Positions 1 through 6,315 of a stretch of 9,403 nt of DNA are shown piece after piece. The stretch is from Candidatus Pacearchaeota archaeon RBG_13_36_9 (lineage in GTDB: Archaea > Nanobdellota > Nanobdellia > Pacearchaeales > GW2011-AR1), in assembly GCA_001786395.1 (NCBI GenBank), contig MFWN01000022.1, positions 1-9,403 on the forward strand. The letters are read 5' to 3'. Position numbers and translations under genes: made by a program. Below the pieces are notes generated by a model. The model made no database searches and was not told the DNA's origin. It saw only the letters and a program-made list of their open reading frames with translations. How positions within the stretch are numbered: position 1 is the first letter of the stretch; every line of letters starts with the position of its first letter.

Positions 1-21
1 ATGTGATTATTACAAAAAAGA

Positions 22-38
22 AAGTTAAGGCTTAACTT
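22..38. repeat. perfect 17-nt palindrome with a second half-site
   Basis: AAGTTAAG-G-CTTAACTT is an inverted repeat with 8-bp arms around a single central base. The left half plus the central base (AAGTTAAGG) recurs as a direct repeat at 69-77, and a looser version (GTTAAACTTCTTAA) begins at 90. The element lies about 215 bases before uL3. It could be an operator for a dimeric regulator or the end of an upstream transcript. No T-run follows it on the + strand, so a simple intrinsic terminator is not supported. The repeat is directly visible; its function is unknown. Confidence 0.5.
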
Positions 39-44
39 AATGAC

Positions 45-62
45 ATTGGGCGTTCAACCAAT
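45..62 (+). other. small potential hairpin
   Basis: ATTGG (45-49) and CCAAT (58-62) can pair around an 8-base loop. The stem is only 5 bp, so it may be chance. It lies between the two AAGTTAAGG copies and could be part of the same regulatory region. Confidence 0.2.
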
Positions 63-113
63 CCCGTTAAGTTAAGGAATTTCACCTAGTTAAACTTCTT
101 AAAAACAATCTTC

Positions 114-195
114 TTTAGACACTATCCCAAAATTCACCACAGTAACCTTTAAAAACCATTAGTTTCTATAAATGAAATAGGGGATAGTGTCTAAA
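114..195. repeat. perfect 15-bp inverted repeat with 52-base spacer
   Basis: TTTAGACACTATCCC at 114-128 is the exact reverse complement of GGGATAGTGTCTAAA at 181-195. Complementarity stops sharply on both sides. The spacer of 52 bases contains the TATA-like sequence near 163-173. Possible readings are a paired operator, a long stem-loop in a leader RNA, or the ends of a tiny mobile-element remnant of 82 bp. No clear target-site duplication flanks it, and no transposase gene is present. The repeat itself is certain; its role is open. Confidence 0.7.
163..173 (+). promoter_or_regulatory. possible TATA box for the ribosomal operon
   Basis: TTTCTATAAAT resembles an archaeal TATA box. Transcription would start roughly 25 bases downstream, near 190-200, giving a leader of about 50-60 bases before uL3. 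The expected start site would fall on or next to the right arm of the 15-bp inverted repeat. A second A/T-rich candidate (CTTTAAAAACC) begins at 148. In AT-rich DNA such matches are common, so this is only a candidate. Confidence 0.3.
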
Positions 196-251
196 ATGAA
201 ATCGCTTAACATAGCTAGGGTTTCACATAAATTTCCGCTTATTAATAACAA

Positions 252-1199
252 ATGCCAAAACATCACCAACCGAGAAGAGGAAGTTTGCAATTTTGGCCGA
301 GGAAAAGGGCCAAAAAAATTCTGCCTAGTGTGAACTGGATGGCTGTTTCTAAGGATAAAAAAGGATTCTTAGGATTTATTGGGTATAAAGTCGGAATGGC
401 TTCGGTTGTGCTAAAAGATAACACTGAACACTCGATGACTAAAGGGCAAAAGATTATTACTTCTGCTACTGTTTTGGAATGCCCGCCAATGAAAATACTT
501 TCTGTTAGATTCTATAAAAATAGCGTGCCTGTTAAGGAAGTGGTTGCAGGAGGGGATAAAGAATTAAAGAGCAAGGTAAAACCGGGAAAGAAAAAAGGTA
601 AACTTGATTTGGATTTTAAAGATTACGATGAGATAAGAGTCATTGCTTATTCCCTTGTCAGTAAAACTTCGATTAAAAAATCCCCGGATTTGACTGAGAT
701 TGCAATTGGCGGGAGCAAAGAAGAACAGCTTGAAACTGCAAAAAGTTTCCTGAACAAAGAGATACCAATAGAAGAAGTTTTCAAAGAAGGGCTTGTGGAT
801 ATTAGGGGGGTTACAAAAGGAAAGGGATTGTGCGGGCCTGTAAAGAGATTTGGGATAAGCCACAGATTCCATAAATCTGAGAAGGGAGTAAAAAAAGTTG
901 GTTCTATTGGGCCGTGGCATCCTGCGAGAGTAATGTTCAGTGTCCCAATGGCGGGACAACTTGGATTTTTCAGCAGAATCAATTATAACAACAAGATACT
1001 TGAAAGCGGAAAGATAAACGAAAAAAACATTAATCCTGAAAGAGGGTTTGAGCATTACGGAAAGATAAGAACAGAATATTTAATATTAAAAGGCAGCCTG
1101 CAGGGGCCTGCAAAAAGGCCGCTTCTGCTGATACAACCAATGAGACCTACAAAAAAACAAGCCAAGAAAAAATTTGACTTTGTAGGAATTGCAAAATGA
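252..1199 (+). CDS. rpl3: large-subunit ribosomal protein uL3
   Basis: uL3 is a core large-subunit protein. It binds 23S rRNA early in assembly and sends an extension toward the peptidyl-transferase centre. The protein has 315 residues, slightly short for archaeal uL3. It opens with the characteristic archaeal PKHHQPRRGSLQFWPRKRA and carries the GVTKGKG segment (about residues 186-192) and the conserved PWHPARV block (221-227). The family's usual end (GPAKRPLLLIQPMRP, 285-299) is intact. The ATG at 252 gives the canonical N terminus, though no clear Shine-Dalgarno sequence precedes it, consistent with a first gene read from a short leader. Its TGA overlaps the uL4 start by four bases (ATGA). 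Confidence 0.97.
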   Translation: MPKHHQPRRGSLQFWPRKRAKKILPSVNWMAVSKDKKGFLGFIGYKVGMASVVLKDNTEHSMTKGQKIITSATVLECPPMKILSVRFYKNSVPVKEVVAGGDKELKSKVKPGKKKGKLDLDFKDYDEIRVIAYSLVSKTSIKKSPDLTEIAIGGSKEEQLETAKSFLNKEIPIEEVFKEGLVDIRGVTKGKGLCGPVKRFGISHRFHKSEKGVKKVGSIGPWHPARVMFSVPMAGQLGFFSRINYNNKILESGKINEKNINPERGFEHYGKIRTEYLILKGSLQGPAKRPLLLIQPMRPTKKQAKKKFDFVGIAK

Positions 1200-2071
1200 A
1201 AATAGCAATTTTAGATGCAGATGGAAAAAAGACAAAGGAGTTAGAAACTCCAGTTTTCGACGGAAAAATACGGGAAGACATTGTTCAGAAAGTTGCGGAA
1301 GCAGAAAAAGTCAAGCAGCCCTACTCTAATTTCCCCCTTGCAGGGAAGCAATATTCTGCTGCCGGAAAGATAAGGCACGGCAGAAGAAGATGGAAAACAG
1401 CTGCTGGAAAAGGAATATCAAGAGTTCCTAGAAAAATATTCTGGAGAAGAGGTACCCAGTTTTACTGGGAGGGCGCAACTATCTCTGGAACAAGGGGCGG
1501 AAGAAGGGCTCATCCTCCAAAAATCCTCAGTATGATTAACACCAAAAAAATAAACAAGAAAGAGGCAAAATTAGCTTTCCTGTCTGCCCTCGCCCTGACA
1601 GGCTCTGCAGAGCATCTCAGAAAAAAGTACAGCTCACTAAAAAACCAAAAGATAGAGACAAAACTGCCAATTGTTGTCGAAAATGAAGTAATCAAGTTAA
1701 AGACAAAAGAATTCTTAAGCTCAATGGGAAAAATTCTTGGACCTGCAGCAGAATTAGCCATACAAAAAAGAAAAGTCAGGCACGGAAAAGGAAAGATGAG
1801 AGGAAGAAAGTACATGAAGAGTGCAGGAGCTTTGTTTATTATAGGGAAGGGAGAAGAAATGAAAATTAGCGGAGTAGAAATCAAAGGGGCAAATGAAGTG
1901 AGGGTCAAGGACATTGCCTCCAATGGGGCACGGCTAACAATCTACACTGAAAAAGCAATTAAAGAGCTGGAAGAAAGGATAGCTGGAAAAAATAAGGAAG
2001 GTGAAAAAGAGAAAAAAAGCGCAAGAAAAGAAACTATAAAGAAAGAAAGAAAGAAAAAGGAGAACAATTAA
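1196..2071 (+). CDS. rpl4: large-subunit ribosomal protein uL4
   Basis: uL4 binds domain I of 23S rRNA, and its long loop helps form the constriction of the nascent-peptide exit tunnel. The loop is recognisable at about residues 45-110, rich in Arg and Gly, including HGRRRWKTAAGKG, IFWRRGTQFYW and GTRGGRRAHPP. The globular domain resumes with NKKEAKLAFLSALALT. At 291 residues it is longer than typical archaeal uL4. The excess is a C-terminal tail of about 35 residues made largely of Lys, Glu and Arg, probably disordered. The ATG overlaps the uL3 stop by four bases, implying translational coupling. The end of the tail contains an AAGGAG sequence 11 bases before the uL23 start. Confidence 0.96.
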   Translation: MKIAILDADGKKTKELETPVFDGKIREDIVQKVAEAEKVKQPYSNFPLAGKQYSAAGKIRHGRRRWKTAAGKGISRVPRKIFWRRGTQFYWEGATISGTRGGRRAHPPKILSMINTKKINKKEAKLAFLSALALTGSAEHLRKKYSSLKNQKIETKLPIVVENEVIKLKTKEFLSSMGKILGPAAELAIQKRKVRHGKGKMRGRKYMKSAGALFIIGKGEEMKISGVEIKGANEVRVKDIASNGARLTIYTEKAIKELEERIAGKNKEGEKEKKSARKETIKKERKKKENN

Positions 2072-2073
2072 AA

Positions 2074-2313
2074 ATGTTAAAGCCGGTAACTTCAGAAAAA
2101 GCAGTGAGGATGATTGAGGCAGACAATACTCTTTTATTTGAAGCTGAGAGAGAGGCTAAAAAACCAGAGATAAAAAAAGAAATTGAAGATATTTTTAAAG
2201 TAAAAGTAGAGAAAGTTAAAACTTTCATAAGGGGCAATAAAAAATATGCCTATGTCAAATTGGATAAAAAAAATCCTGCAATCGATGTTGCAACTAAATT
2301 GGGGATGATATAA
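2074..2313 (+). CDS. rpl23: large-subunit ribosomal protein uL23
   Basis: uL23 sits at the tunnel exit and is the docking point for signal recognition particle and translocon. The 79-residue product matches the compact archaeal form: KPVTSEKAVRMIE at the start, the beta-strand segment FKVKVEKVKTF (41-51), and the family ending KKYAYVKL-ATKLGMI. It starts two bases after uL4 with a GGAG at 2059-2062 in the uL4 tail. It is followed after a single base by an unknown ORF, where most archaea have uL2 directly. Confidence 0.95.
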   Translation: MLKPVTSEKAVRMIEADNTLLFEAEREAKKPEIKKEIEDIFKVKVEKVKTFIRGNKKYAYVKLDKKNPAIDVATKLGMI

Positions 2314-2314
2314 A

Positions 2315-2710
2315 ATGAAATATTTACCTATAACAAGAGCCAGAATGCCTGAAATACAAGAAGTCAACAGCCTAGAAGAACTTGCAGGCATGGAAACGGG
2401 GGACTTAGTTAAAGTGAAATATCTTGGAATACCAACAGTCAGATGGATGGTTTATACAGGAGAAGTAGACGGAAAGCCTGTATTCATAAAGCAGAGTCAA
2501 GATTGCCCGCAAGATATAACCAGTTATAGTGGAGATAAAGAAAGCTTGTTTTTTCAAAAAGGGTGCGTAGTAATAGTATATGACAGAGAGATGGAAATAC
2601 ACAAAACAGGAGAAGTTGAACATAGTTATAAGATGGGATTGCTGATGGCAGCAGGGTTATGGAAAAATCCTGCAAGAATAGTTATAGGAGGGCTGGAACG
2701 GGCAGCATAA
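2315..2710 (+). CDS. hypothetical protein orf1, inserted between uL23 and uL2
   Basis: I do not recognise this 131-residue protein. It starts one base after uL23 and ends three bases before uL2. A GGGGATGAT sequence lies five bases before its ATG, so it looks like a genuine translated operon member. Visible parts: a short N-terminal lead (ATG at residue 11 is an alternative start), the motif SLEELAGMETGD (19-30), then alternating hydrophobic strands (LVKVKYLG, WMVYTGEV, KPVFIKQ, GCVVIVYD) suggesting a small beta-barrel. A more helical or Gly/Ala-rich end follows (MGLLMAAGLW, 107-116). Cysteines are at 64 and 84. No signal peptide is evident. The motif resembles one in orf2. Function unknown; association with translation is inferred only from context. 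Confidence 0.8.
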   Translation: MKYLPITRARMPEIQEVNSLEELAGMETGDLVKVKYLGIPTVRWMVYTGEVDGKPVFIKQSQDCPQDITSYSGDKESLFFQKGCVVIVYDREMEIHKTGEVEHSYKMGLLMAAGLWKNPARIVIGGLERAA

Positions 2711-2713
2711 AAA

Positions 2714-3412
2714 ATGGGAAAGAGAATTATTTCACAGGCAAGAGGGCACGGAAGCAATATGTATCGAGTTAGGAGGCAGGCTTACAGCATTAAAATAGGA
2801 TATCCTGATACTGAAGGAACTGCTAAGATAATTAAAATGGTCCATAATGCAGGGCACAGCGCTCCGCTTATCAAATTACAGATTAAAGGAAAATGCTTTT
2901 ATATCCCTGCATTTCAAAATTCCTATGAAGGGCAAGAGATAAATGTTGGGAAGGCCGAAGAAATTAAGCGAGGGGATATAGTAAGATTAAAAGACTTGGA
3001 GCAGGGCACAAAAGTTTATAATGTAGAAACAGTGCCTGGAGATGGAGGAAAGCTTATAAGAACCGGGGGGAGTTCAGCAGAAGTCGCAAAAAAAGAAACT
3101 AACCGGGTATTTTTATTGATGCCCAGCAAAAAAACAATTGCATTAAATGAAAACTGCAGAGCTACAGTCGGGATAATTGCAGGCAGCGGAAGACTGAACA
3201 AACCAATGAGGAAGGCAGGAGTGAGATTTCATGCTATGAAGGCAAAAGGCAGAAAGTGGCATTATACTTCGGCTGTTAAGATGAACGCTATTGACCATCC
3301 ATTTGGAGGCGGCAGAGGAAAGAGAATCAAGAGCAAGATAGCCAAGAGAAACGCGCCTCCTGGAGCAAGGGTCGGACATTTAAGGCCAAGGAGAACAGGA
3401 CATAAGAGATAA
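2714..3412 (+). CDS. rpl2: large-subunit ribosomal protein uL2
   Basis: uL2 is one of the most conserved ribosomal proteins. It binds 23S rRNA near the peptidyl-transferase centre and supports subunit joining. The 232-residue product begins MGKRIISQARG, has the N-terminal OB-like and central SH3-like regions (RGDIVRLKDLEQGTKVYNVE, 86-105), and ends with NAPPGARVGHLRPRRTG. The conserved His of the DHPFGGG motif is at 195. After GGG the usual archaeal His-rich stretch (HQHPGKP-like) is replaced by RGKRIKSKIAKR, a local divergence. An unknown ORF sits directly on each side of the gene. Confidence 0.97.
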   Translation: MGKRIISQARGHGSNMYRVRRQAYSIKIGYPDTEGTAKIIKMVHNAGHSAPLIKLQIKGKCFYIPAFQNSYEGQEINVGKAEEIKRGDIVRLKDLEQGTKVYNVETVPGDGGKLIRTGGSSAEVAKKETNRVFLLMPSKKTIALNENCRATVGIIAGSGRLNKPMRKAGVRFHAMKAKGRKWHYTSAVKMNAIDHPFGGGRGKRIKSKIAKRNAPPGARVGHLRPRRTGHKR

Positions 3413-3413
3413 A

Positions 3414-3776
3414 ATGGAAACACAAACACTACAAAGACAAACACTAGAAAGTTTAGAAGAAGTTGATGCCTTACAGAGGGGAGATAGAATCTTAGTAACC
3501 TACATTGATGGGCTTTCAAATCCCACCTTAGAAGTAACTGTCCAAACTACTGGAACTGAAGATGGTCCGTTTGGACGTTTTCAATTTGTGAGATTATTAC
3601 CTAATAAAGGAATCAGAATGTATAAAATTCAAAGAAAAGACTTGGGCTACGATAGTGTAGGAAAAGTTTTGATGCTTAGCGGCGAAGTAACAACGGTCAG
3701 AGATTATTCAGGATTTAGATTAGGATACCCAAATCTTGTTCAAACAATTAAATTTGCAGGGCTTGATGAGAATTAA
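3414..3776 (+). CDS. hypothetical protein orf2, inserted between uL2 and uS19
   Basis: This 120-residue protein is not one I can assign. It begins one base after uL2 and stops two bases before uS19. It carries SLEEVDALQRGD at 13-24, followed by a strand-like RILVTYIDG and then further beta-type segments (LEVTVQTTG, RFQFVRLL, KVLMLSGEVTTV). There is no cysteine, signal peptide or membrane segment. The 12-residue motif lines up without gaps with orf1 (SLEELAGMETGD), with matching S, L, E, E, G and D and hydrophobic residues at the same places. The two may therefore share an all-beta fold and a common origin. A nucleic-acid or ribosome-binding small barrel is a guess from the pattern only. Confidence 0.8.
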   Translation: METQTLQRQTLESLEEVDALQRGDRILVTYIDGLSNPTLEVTVQTTGTEDGPFGRFQFVRLLPNKGIRMYKIQRKDLGYDSVGKVLMLSGEVTTVRDYSGFRLGYPNLVQTIKFAGLDEN

Positions 3777-3778
3777 AC

Positions 3779-4165
3779 ATGGCAAAAGAATTCACATTTA
3801 GAGGCAAAACAATGCAAGAGTTAAAAGAAATGGATACCCGGGAGTTTGCAAAATTCCTTAAATCAAGACAAAGAAGGGCGGTGCTGAGACAGTTTGATAA
3901 GATTGAAAAGTTTATATTAAGATGCCAAAAAAAGCAAACGGCAGGCAGGCAAATAAGGACTCATTTGAGAGACTTAGTTATAGTACCAAGAATGATAGAT
4001 TTGACAATCAACATCCACAATGGAAAAGAGTATGCAAAAATATTAATCATTCCTGAGATGCTTGGGCACAGGCTCGGAGAGTTCTCTGTGACAAGGAACA
4101 AGGTGCAGCATGGGGCTCCGGGAATAGGGGCTACAAGGTCCAGCGCTGCGCTGTCAGTTAAATAA
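3779..4165 (+). CDS. rps19: small-subunit ribosomal protein uS19
   Basis: uS19 is in the head of the small subunit, near the A-site tRNA and the intersubunit bridges. The 128-residue product has the archaeal layout: an N-terminal EFTFRGKTMQELKEM, a basic SRQRRAVLR segment (29-37), THLRDLVIVPRMIDLTINIH (61-80), and the family hallmark PEMLGHRLGEFSVTR (92-106) with HGAPGIGATRSSA near the C terminus. The start follows orf2 by two bases. It is followed by a 30-base A/T-rich gap before uL22, the clearest break inside the operon. Confidence 0.97.
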   Translation: MAKEFTFRGKTMQELKEMDTREFAKFLKSRQRRAVLRQFDKIEKFILRCQKKQTAGRQIRTHLRDLVIVPRMIDLTINIHNGKEYAKILIIPEMLGHRLGEFSVTRNKVQHGAPGIGATRSSAALSVK

Positions 4166-4195
4166 AGATAAAACAATTAAAATAAAAATTCAAAT

Positions 4196-4747
4196 ATGAC
4201 AGAAGAAGAAAAACAAAACGAAAAAACAAATGAAGAGAAAAAGGCAGTTGAAACCCCAAAAGACGAAAAGAAAACAGAGAAAGTGACTGAAAAGAAAGAC
4301 TCCAAGAAAACTGCAGAAAAAAAACCAGAGGCAAGAGAAGCAGTAGTAAATGGAAGGGACCTTCCACTTAGCAAGAAACACTGCATGAGCATATGCAATT
4401 TTATCCGGGGAAAGAAAATAGAGGAAGCCCTTCCATTAATGGAAAAAGTAGTTGCGATGAAGATAGCAGTGCCAATGAAAGGGGAAATTCCCCACAGAAA
4501 AGGCAGGATGATGTCAGGAAGATATCCGGTAAAAGCCGCAGGACATTTTATAAAAATGCTGAAACAACTGTCTGCAAATGCAGAAAACAAAGAAATGGAT
4601 ATTGATAAGGGGAGAATAGAATGCAAGGCAAACCGCGCTTCGCGTCCCTATAAAAGATTCGGCAGCATGAAGTTTAAAAGGACTCACGTAACACTAAAAC
4701 TTGTAATCAAAAACAAGAAAAAACTAAAAAGGAGAAAGAAACAATAA
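4196..4747 (+). CDS. rpl22: large-subunit ribosomal protein uL22 with charged N-terminal extension
   Basis: uL22 lines the nascent-peptide tunnel with a long beta hairpin. Its core is seen from about residue 46: LPLSKKHCMSICNFIRGKKI, then EALPLMEKVVAMKIAVPM, the basic IPHRKGRMMSGRYPVKAAGHF (98-118) and a C-terminal strand VTLKLVIKNKKK. Residues 1-45 are almost purely Lys, Glu, Thr and Asp and are not part of the usual archaeal protein; they are probably disordered. There is no good internal ATG between this tail and the core, which supports the long form. The last codons contain GGAG 14 bases before the uS3 start. Confidence 0.94.
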   Translation: MTEEEKQNEKTNEEKKAVETPKDEKKTEKVTEKKDSKKTAEKKPEAREAVVNGRDLPLSKKHCMSICNFIRGKKIEEALPLMEKVVAMKIAVPMKGEIPHRKGRMMSGRYPVKAAGHFIKMLKQLSANAENKEMDIDKGRIECKANRASRPYKRFGSMKFKRTHVTLKLVIKNKKKLKRRKKQ

Positions 4748-4748
4748 T

Positions 4749-5423
4749 ATGGAAGAGAAAAAATTTGTTCAGTTTAAGAAAGATGAATATGCAGTCAAAG
4801 AATACGTTAAAAATTCACTTGGAAAAGGAAGAATAAGCTCGGTAAAGATAGATTATACCCCTGTCGGAGAAAAGATAATAGTTGCTACAAACAAACCAGG
4901 ATTAGTAATAGGCAGGAGGGGGGAAAGGATAAATAGCCTTACCTCTTTCTTAAAGAAGAGATTTAAACTTGAAAATCCACATATAGAAATAAAGGAAATA
5001 ATAAAGGCAGAATTTGACGCTCAGCTAATAGCCGACGAAATCGCGCTGGCTTTAGAGAGGCTTGGAAGCTTAAAGTTCAAGATAATTGCCTACAAGGCGC
5101 TGCAGAGAATAAAGGATGCAGGAGCATTAGGGGTAGAAATTCGTTTAAGCGGAAAACTGCCAAGCGAGCGCGCCAAAAGATGGAGATTTGCATGGGGCTA
5201 TCTTAAAAAAACAGGGGACACTGCTAAGATAGTTGACAAAGCTCAGTCAGCTGGCAAGACCATGGCCGGGATTGTTGGAGTAAAGGTAGCTATATTATCT
5301 CCTGATAAAAAAATCCACGACCAAATAAAAATAGATGATAACATAAGGCAAAGAATAAAAGCAATAATAGAAATCCCTGAAGAAAATAAAGATAAAAAAA
5401 CCAAGAGCAAGGAGAAGAAATAA
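4749..5423 (+). CDS. rps3: small-subunit ribosomal protein uS3
   Basis: uS3 forms part of the mRNA entry channel in the 30S head. The 224-residue product has a type II KH domain with the GRRG loop at 55-58 in GLVIGRRGERINSL. The C-terminal domain follows with GALGVEIRLSGKLPSERAKR and the ending GVKVAILSPD. After that comes a short Lys/Glu-rich tail (about 205-224). It starts one base after uL22 and is followed four bases later by orf3 rather than directly by uL29. A GGAG at 5411-5414 inside the tail could serve orf3. Confidence 0.97.
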   Translation: MEEKKFVQFKKDEYAVKEYVKNSLGKGRISSVKIDYTPVGEKIIVATNKPGLVIGRRGERINSLTSFLKKRFKLENPHIEIKEIIKAEFDAQLIADEIALALERLGSLKFKIIAYKALQRIKDAGALGVEIRLSGKLPSERAKRWRFAWGYLKKTGDTAKIVDKAQSAGKTMAGIVGVKVAILSPDKKIHDQIKIDDNIRQRIKAIIEIPEENKDKKTKSKEKK

Positions 5424-5427
5424 GAAA

Positions 5428-5772
5428 ATGGAAACAGGAAAAGATTATTTATTAGGGAATGGAAATACGAGAGCAACATATTTAGGGCTATCTAAACGCT
5501 TGAATGGTGGACTCTGTCATCGTTTCGCTCGCGAAGAGAAGGTTAGTGAAACAATAGTAGAAGTAGAAATGCCAATAGAAGACACTACTTTGACTAGAGA
5601 AGGAAGAGTTATTAATGAAAGTGGAGCATATATGAAAAGGCGGTGGAATCCTAATGTTATTAAAGGAAAAGATTCATCTTGCAAAAGTCAAAGGCTTTTT
5701 TGGAGAATAGTATGTGAAGGTTATGATGAATTGTTGTATGAATTATTAAACGCAAGGGGGGAACTGAATTAA
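5428..5772 (+). CDS. hypothetical protein orf3, inserted between uS3 and uL29
   Basis: I do not recognise this 114-residue protein. It follows uS3 by four bases, with GGAG 13 bases ahead of its ATG, and its stop abuts the uL29 start with no gap. Visible features are an N-terminal strand-like TRATYLGLS (14-22), NGGLCHRFAREE (26-37), an acidic middle (ETIVEVEMPIEDTTL), a basic aromatic patch (MKRRWNP, 69-75) and a C-terminal helix-like YDELLYELLNARGELN. Cysteines are at 30, 85 and 96, which do not form a classic zinc pair. Arginine is encoded partly by CGC, CGT and CGG here, less usual among the AGA/AGG-rich neighbours. It may be a later arrival in the operon. Function unknown. Confidence 0.75.
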   Translation: METGKDYLLGNGNTRATYLGLSKRLNGGLCHRFAREEKVSETIVEVEMPIEDTTLTREGRVINESGAYMKRRWNPNVIKGKDSSCKSQRLFWRIVCEGYDELLYELLNARGELN

Positions 5773-5967
5773 ATGGCAATTTTAAGATCAAAGGAAATAA
5801 GCAAGATGTCCGACAAGGAAAGAGAAGAAAAACTGAAAGAATTAAAAATGGAACTGATTAGAGCAAATGTTGCTGCAAACAAGACCGGAAAAATAAAAAT
5901 TAAAGAAATTAGAAGGACGATTGCTAAGCTTTTAACGTTCATGGCTAAAAAGCCTGAAAAACACTAA
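5773..5967 (+). CDS. rpl29: large-subunit ribosomal protein uL29
   Basis: uL29 is a small helical hairpin near the tunnel exit, next to uL23. The 64-residue product has the standard features: MAILRSKEISKMS at the start, a first helix rich in Lys and Glu (14-33), the turn around NKTGKIK, and the second helix KEIRRTIAKLLTFM (44-57). It begins immediately after the orf3 stop and is followed after one base by aIF1, the usual archaeal order. Confidence 0.95.
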   Translation: MAILRSKEISKMSDKEREEKLKELKMELIRANVAANKTGKIKIKEIRRTIAKLLTFMAKKPEKH

Positions 5968-5968
5968 G

Positions 5969-6268
5969 ATGGATATATGTCCGAAATGCGGATTGCCTTT
6001 ACAGGCATGCGTTTGTAAGGAAATAGCGAAGACAGAACAAAGAATAAAGATAGAGACAGAGAAGAGACGATATGGCAAGGTAATAACGCTGGTGACTGGA
6101 TTGAGCAAAGATGTCGACATGAAAGAAATCGCAAAGGGGCTCAAATCAGAGCTGGCGTGCGGGGGGACAGTAAAAAACGACGCAATAGAGCTACAGGGGG
6201 ACCATAAGAAAAAAGTCAGGCCTGTGCTTGTAAAAATGGGCTTTCCGGAAAATACGATAGAGGACTAA
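5969..6268 (+). CDS. translation initiation factor aIF1 (SUI1/eIF1 family)
   Basis: aIF1 binds the small subunit near the P site and helps discriminate start codons. The 99-residue product has the archaeal N-terminal Cys cluster CPKC...CVC (Cys 4, 7, 14, 16), likely a zinc site. The SUI1 domain follows: basic EKRRYGKVITLVTGL (31-45), the helix KEIAKGLKSELACGGTVKN (52-70) and IELQGDHKKKV, then VLVKMGFPENTIE at the end. Position between uL29 and uS17 matches other archaea. The RNase P protein Rnp1, often found next in line, is absent. Confidence 0.95.
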   Translation: MDICPKCGLPLQACVCKEIAKTEQRIKIETEKRRYGKVITLVTGLSKDVDMKEIAKGLKSELACGGTVKNDAIELQGDHKKKVRPVLVKMGFPENTIED

Positions 6269-6315
6269 AAATCCTCTTGAGTAAAAATGAAAAGGAGAAA
6301 GGTAGAAAGATAAAG

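Noticed and set aside
40..75. Eleven-codon ORF in the leader, a possible leader peptide
   Set aside because: It has no ribosome-binding site, lies upstream of the likely transcription start and is short enough to be chance.
44..77. Possible T-arm of a tRNA (GTTCAA between short G and C runs)
   Set aside because: The stem and loop lengths do not fit a T-arm, and no acceptor or anticodon arm can be built around it.
564..1055. 163-residue reverse-strand ORF opposite uL3
   Set aside because: It lies wholly within conserved uL3 and has no recognisable domain.
4393..4605. 70-residue forward ORF in another frame of uL22
   Set aside because: It is fully inside the conserved uL22 core, with no ribosome-binding site or recognisable features.
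4177..4626. 149-residue reverse-strand ORF opposite uL22
   Set aside because: Its Phe/Ser/Leu-rich sequence is what the complement of Lys/Glu-rich coding gives. uL22 is clearly coded on the other strand.
6277..6315. TTG start for uS17 adding 13 residues
   Set aside because: TTG is a weaker start than the ATG at 6316, and the added residues are Lys-rich and not part of the family. It cannot be excluded, because it leaves a gap more like those of the neighbours.
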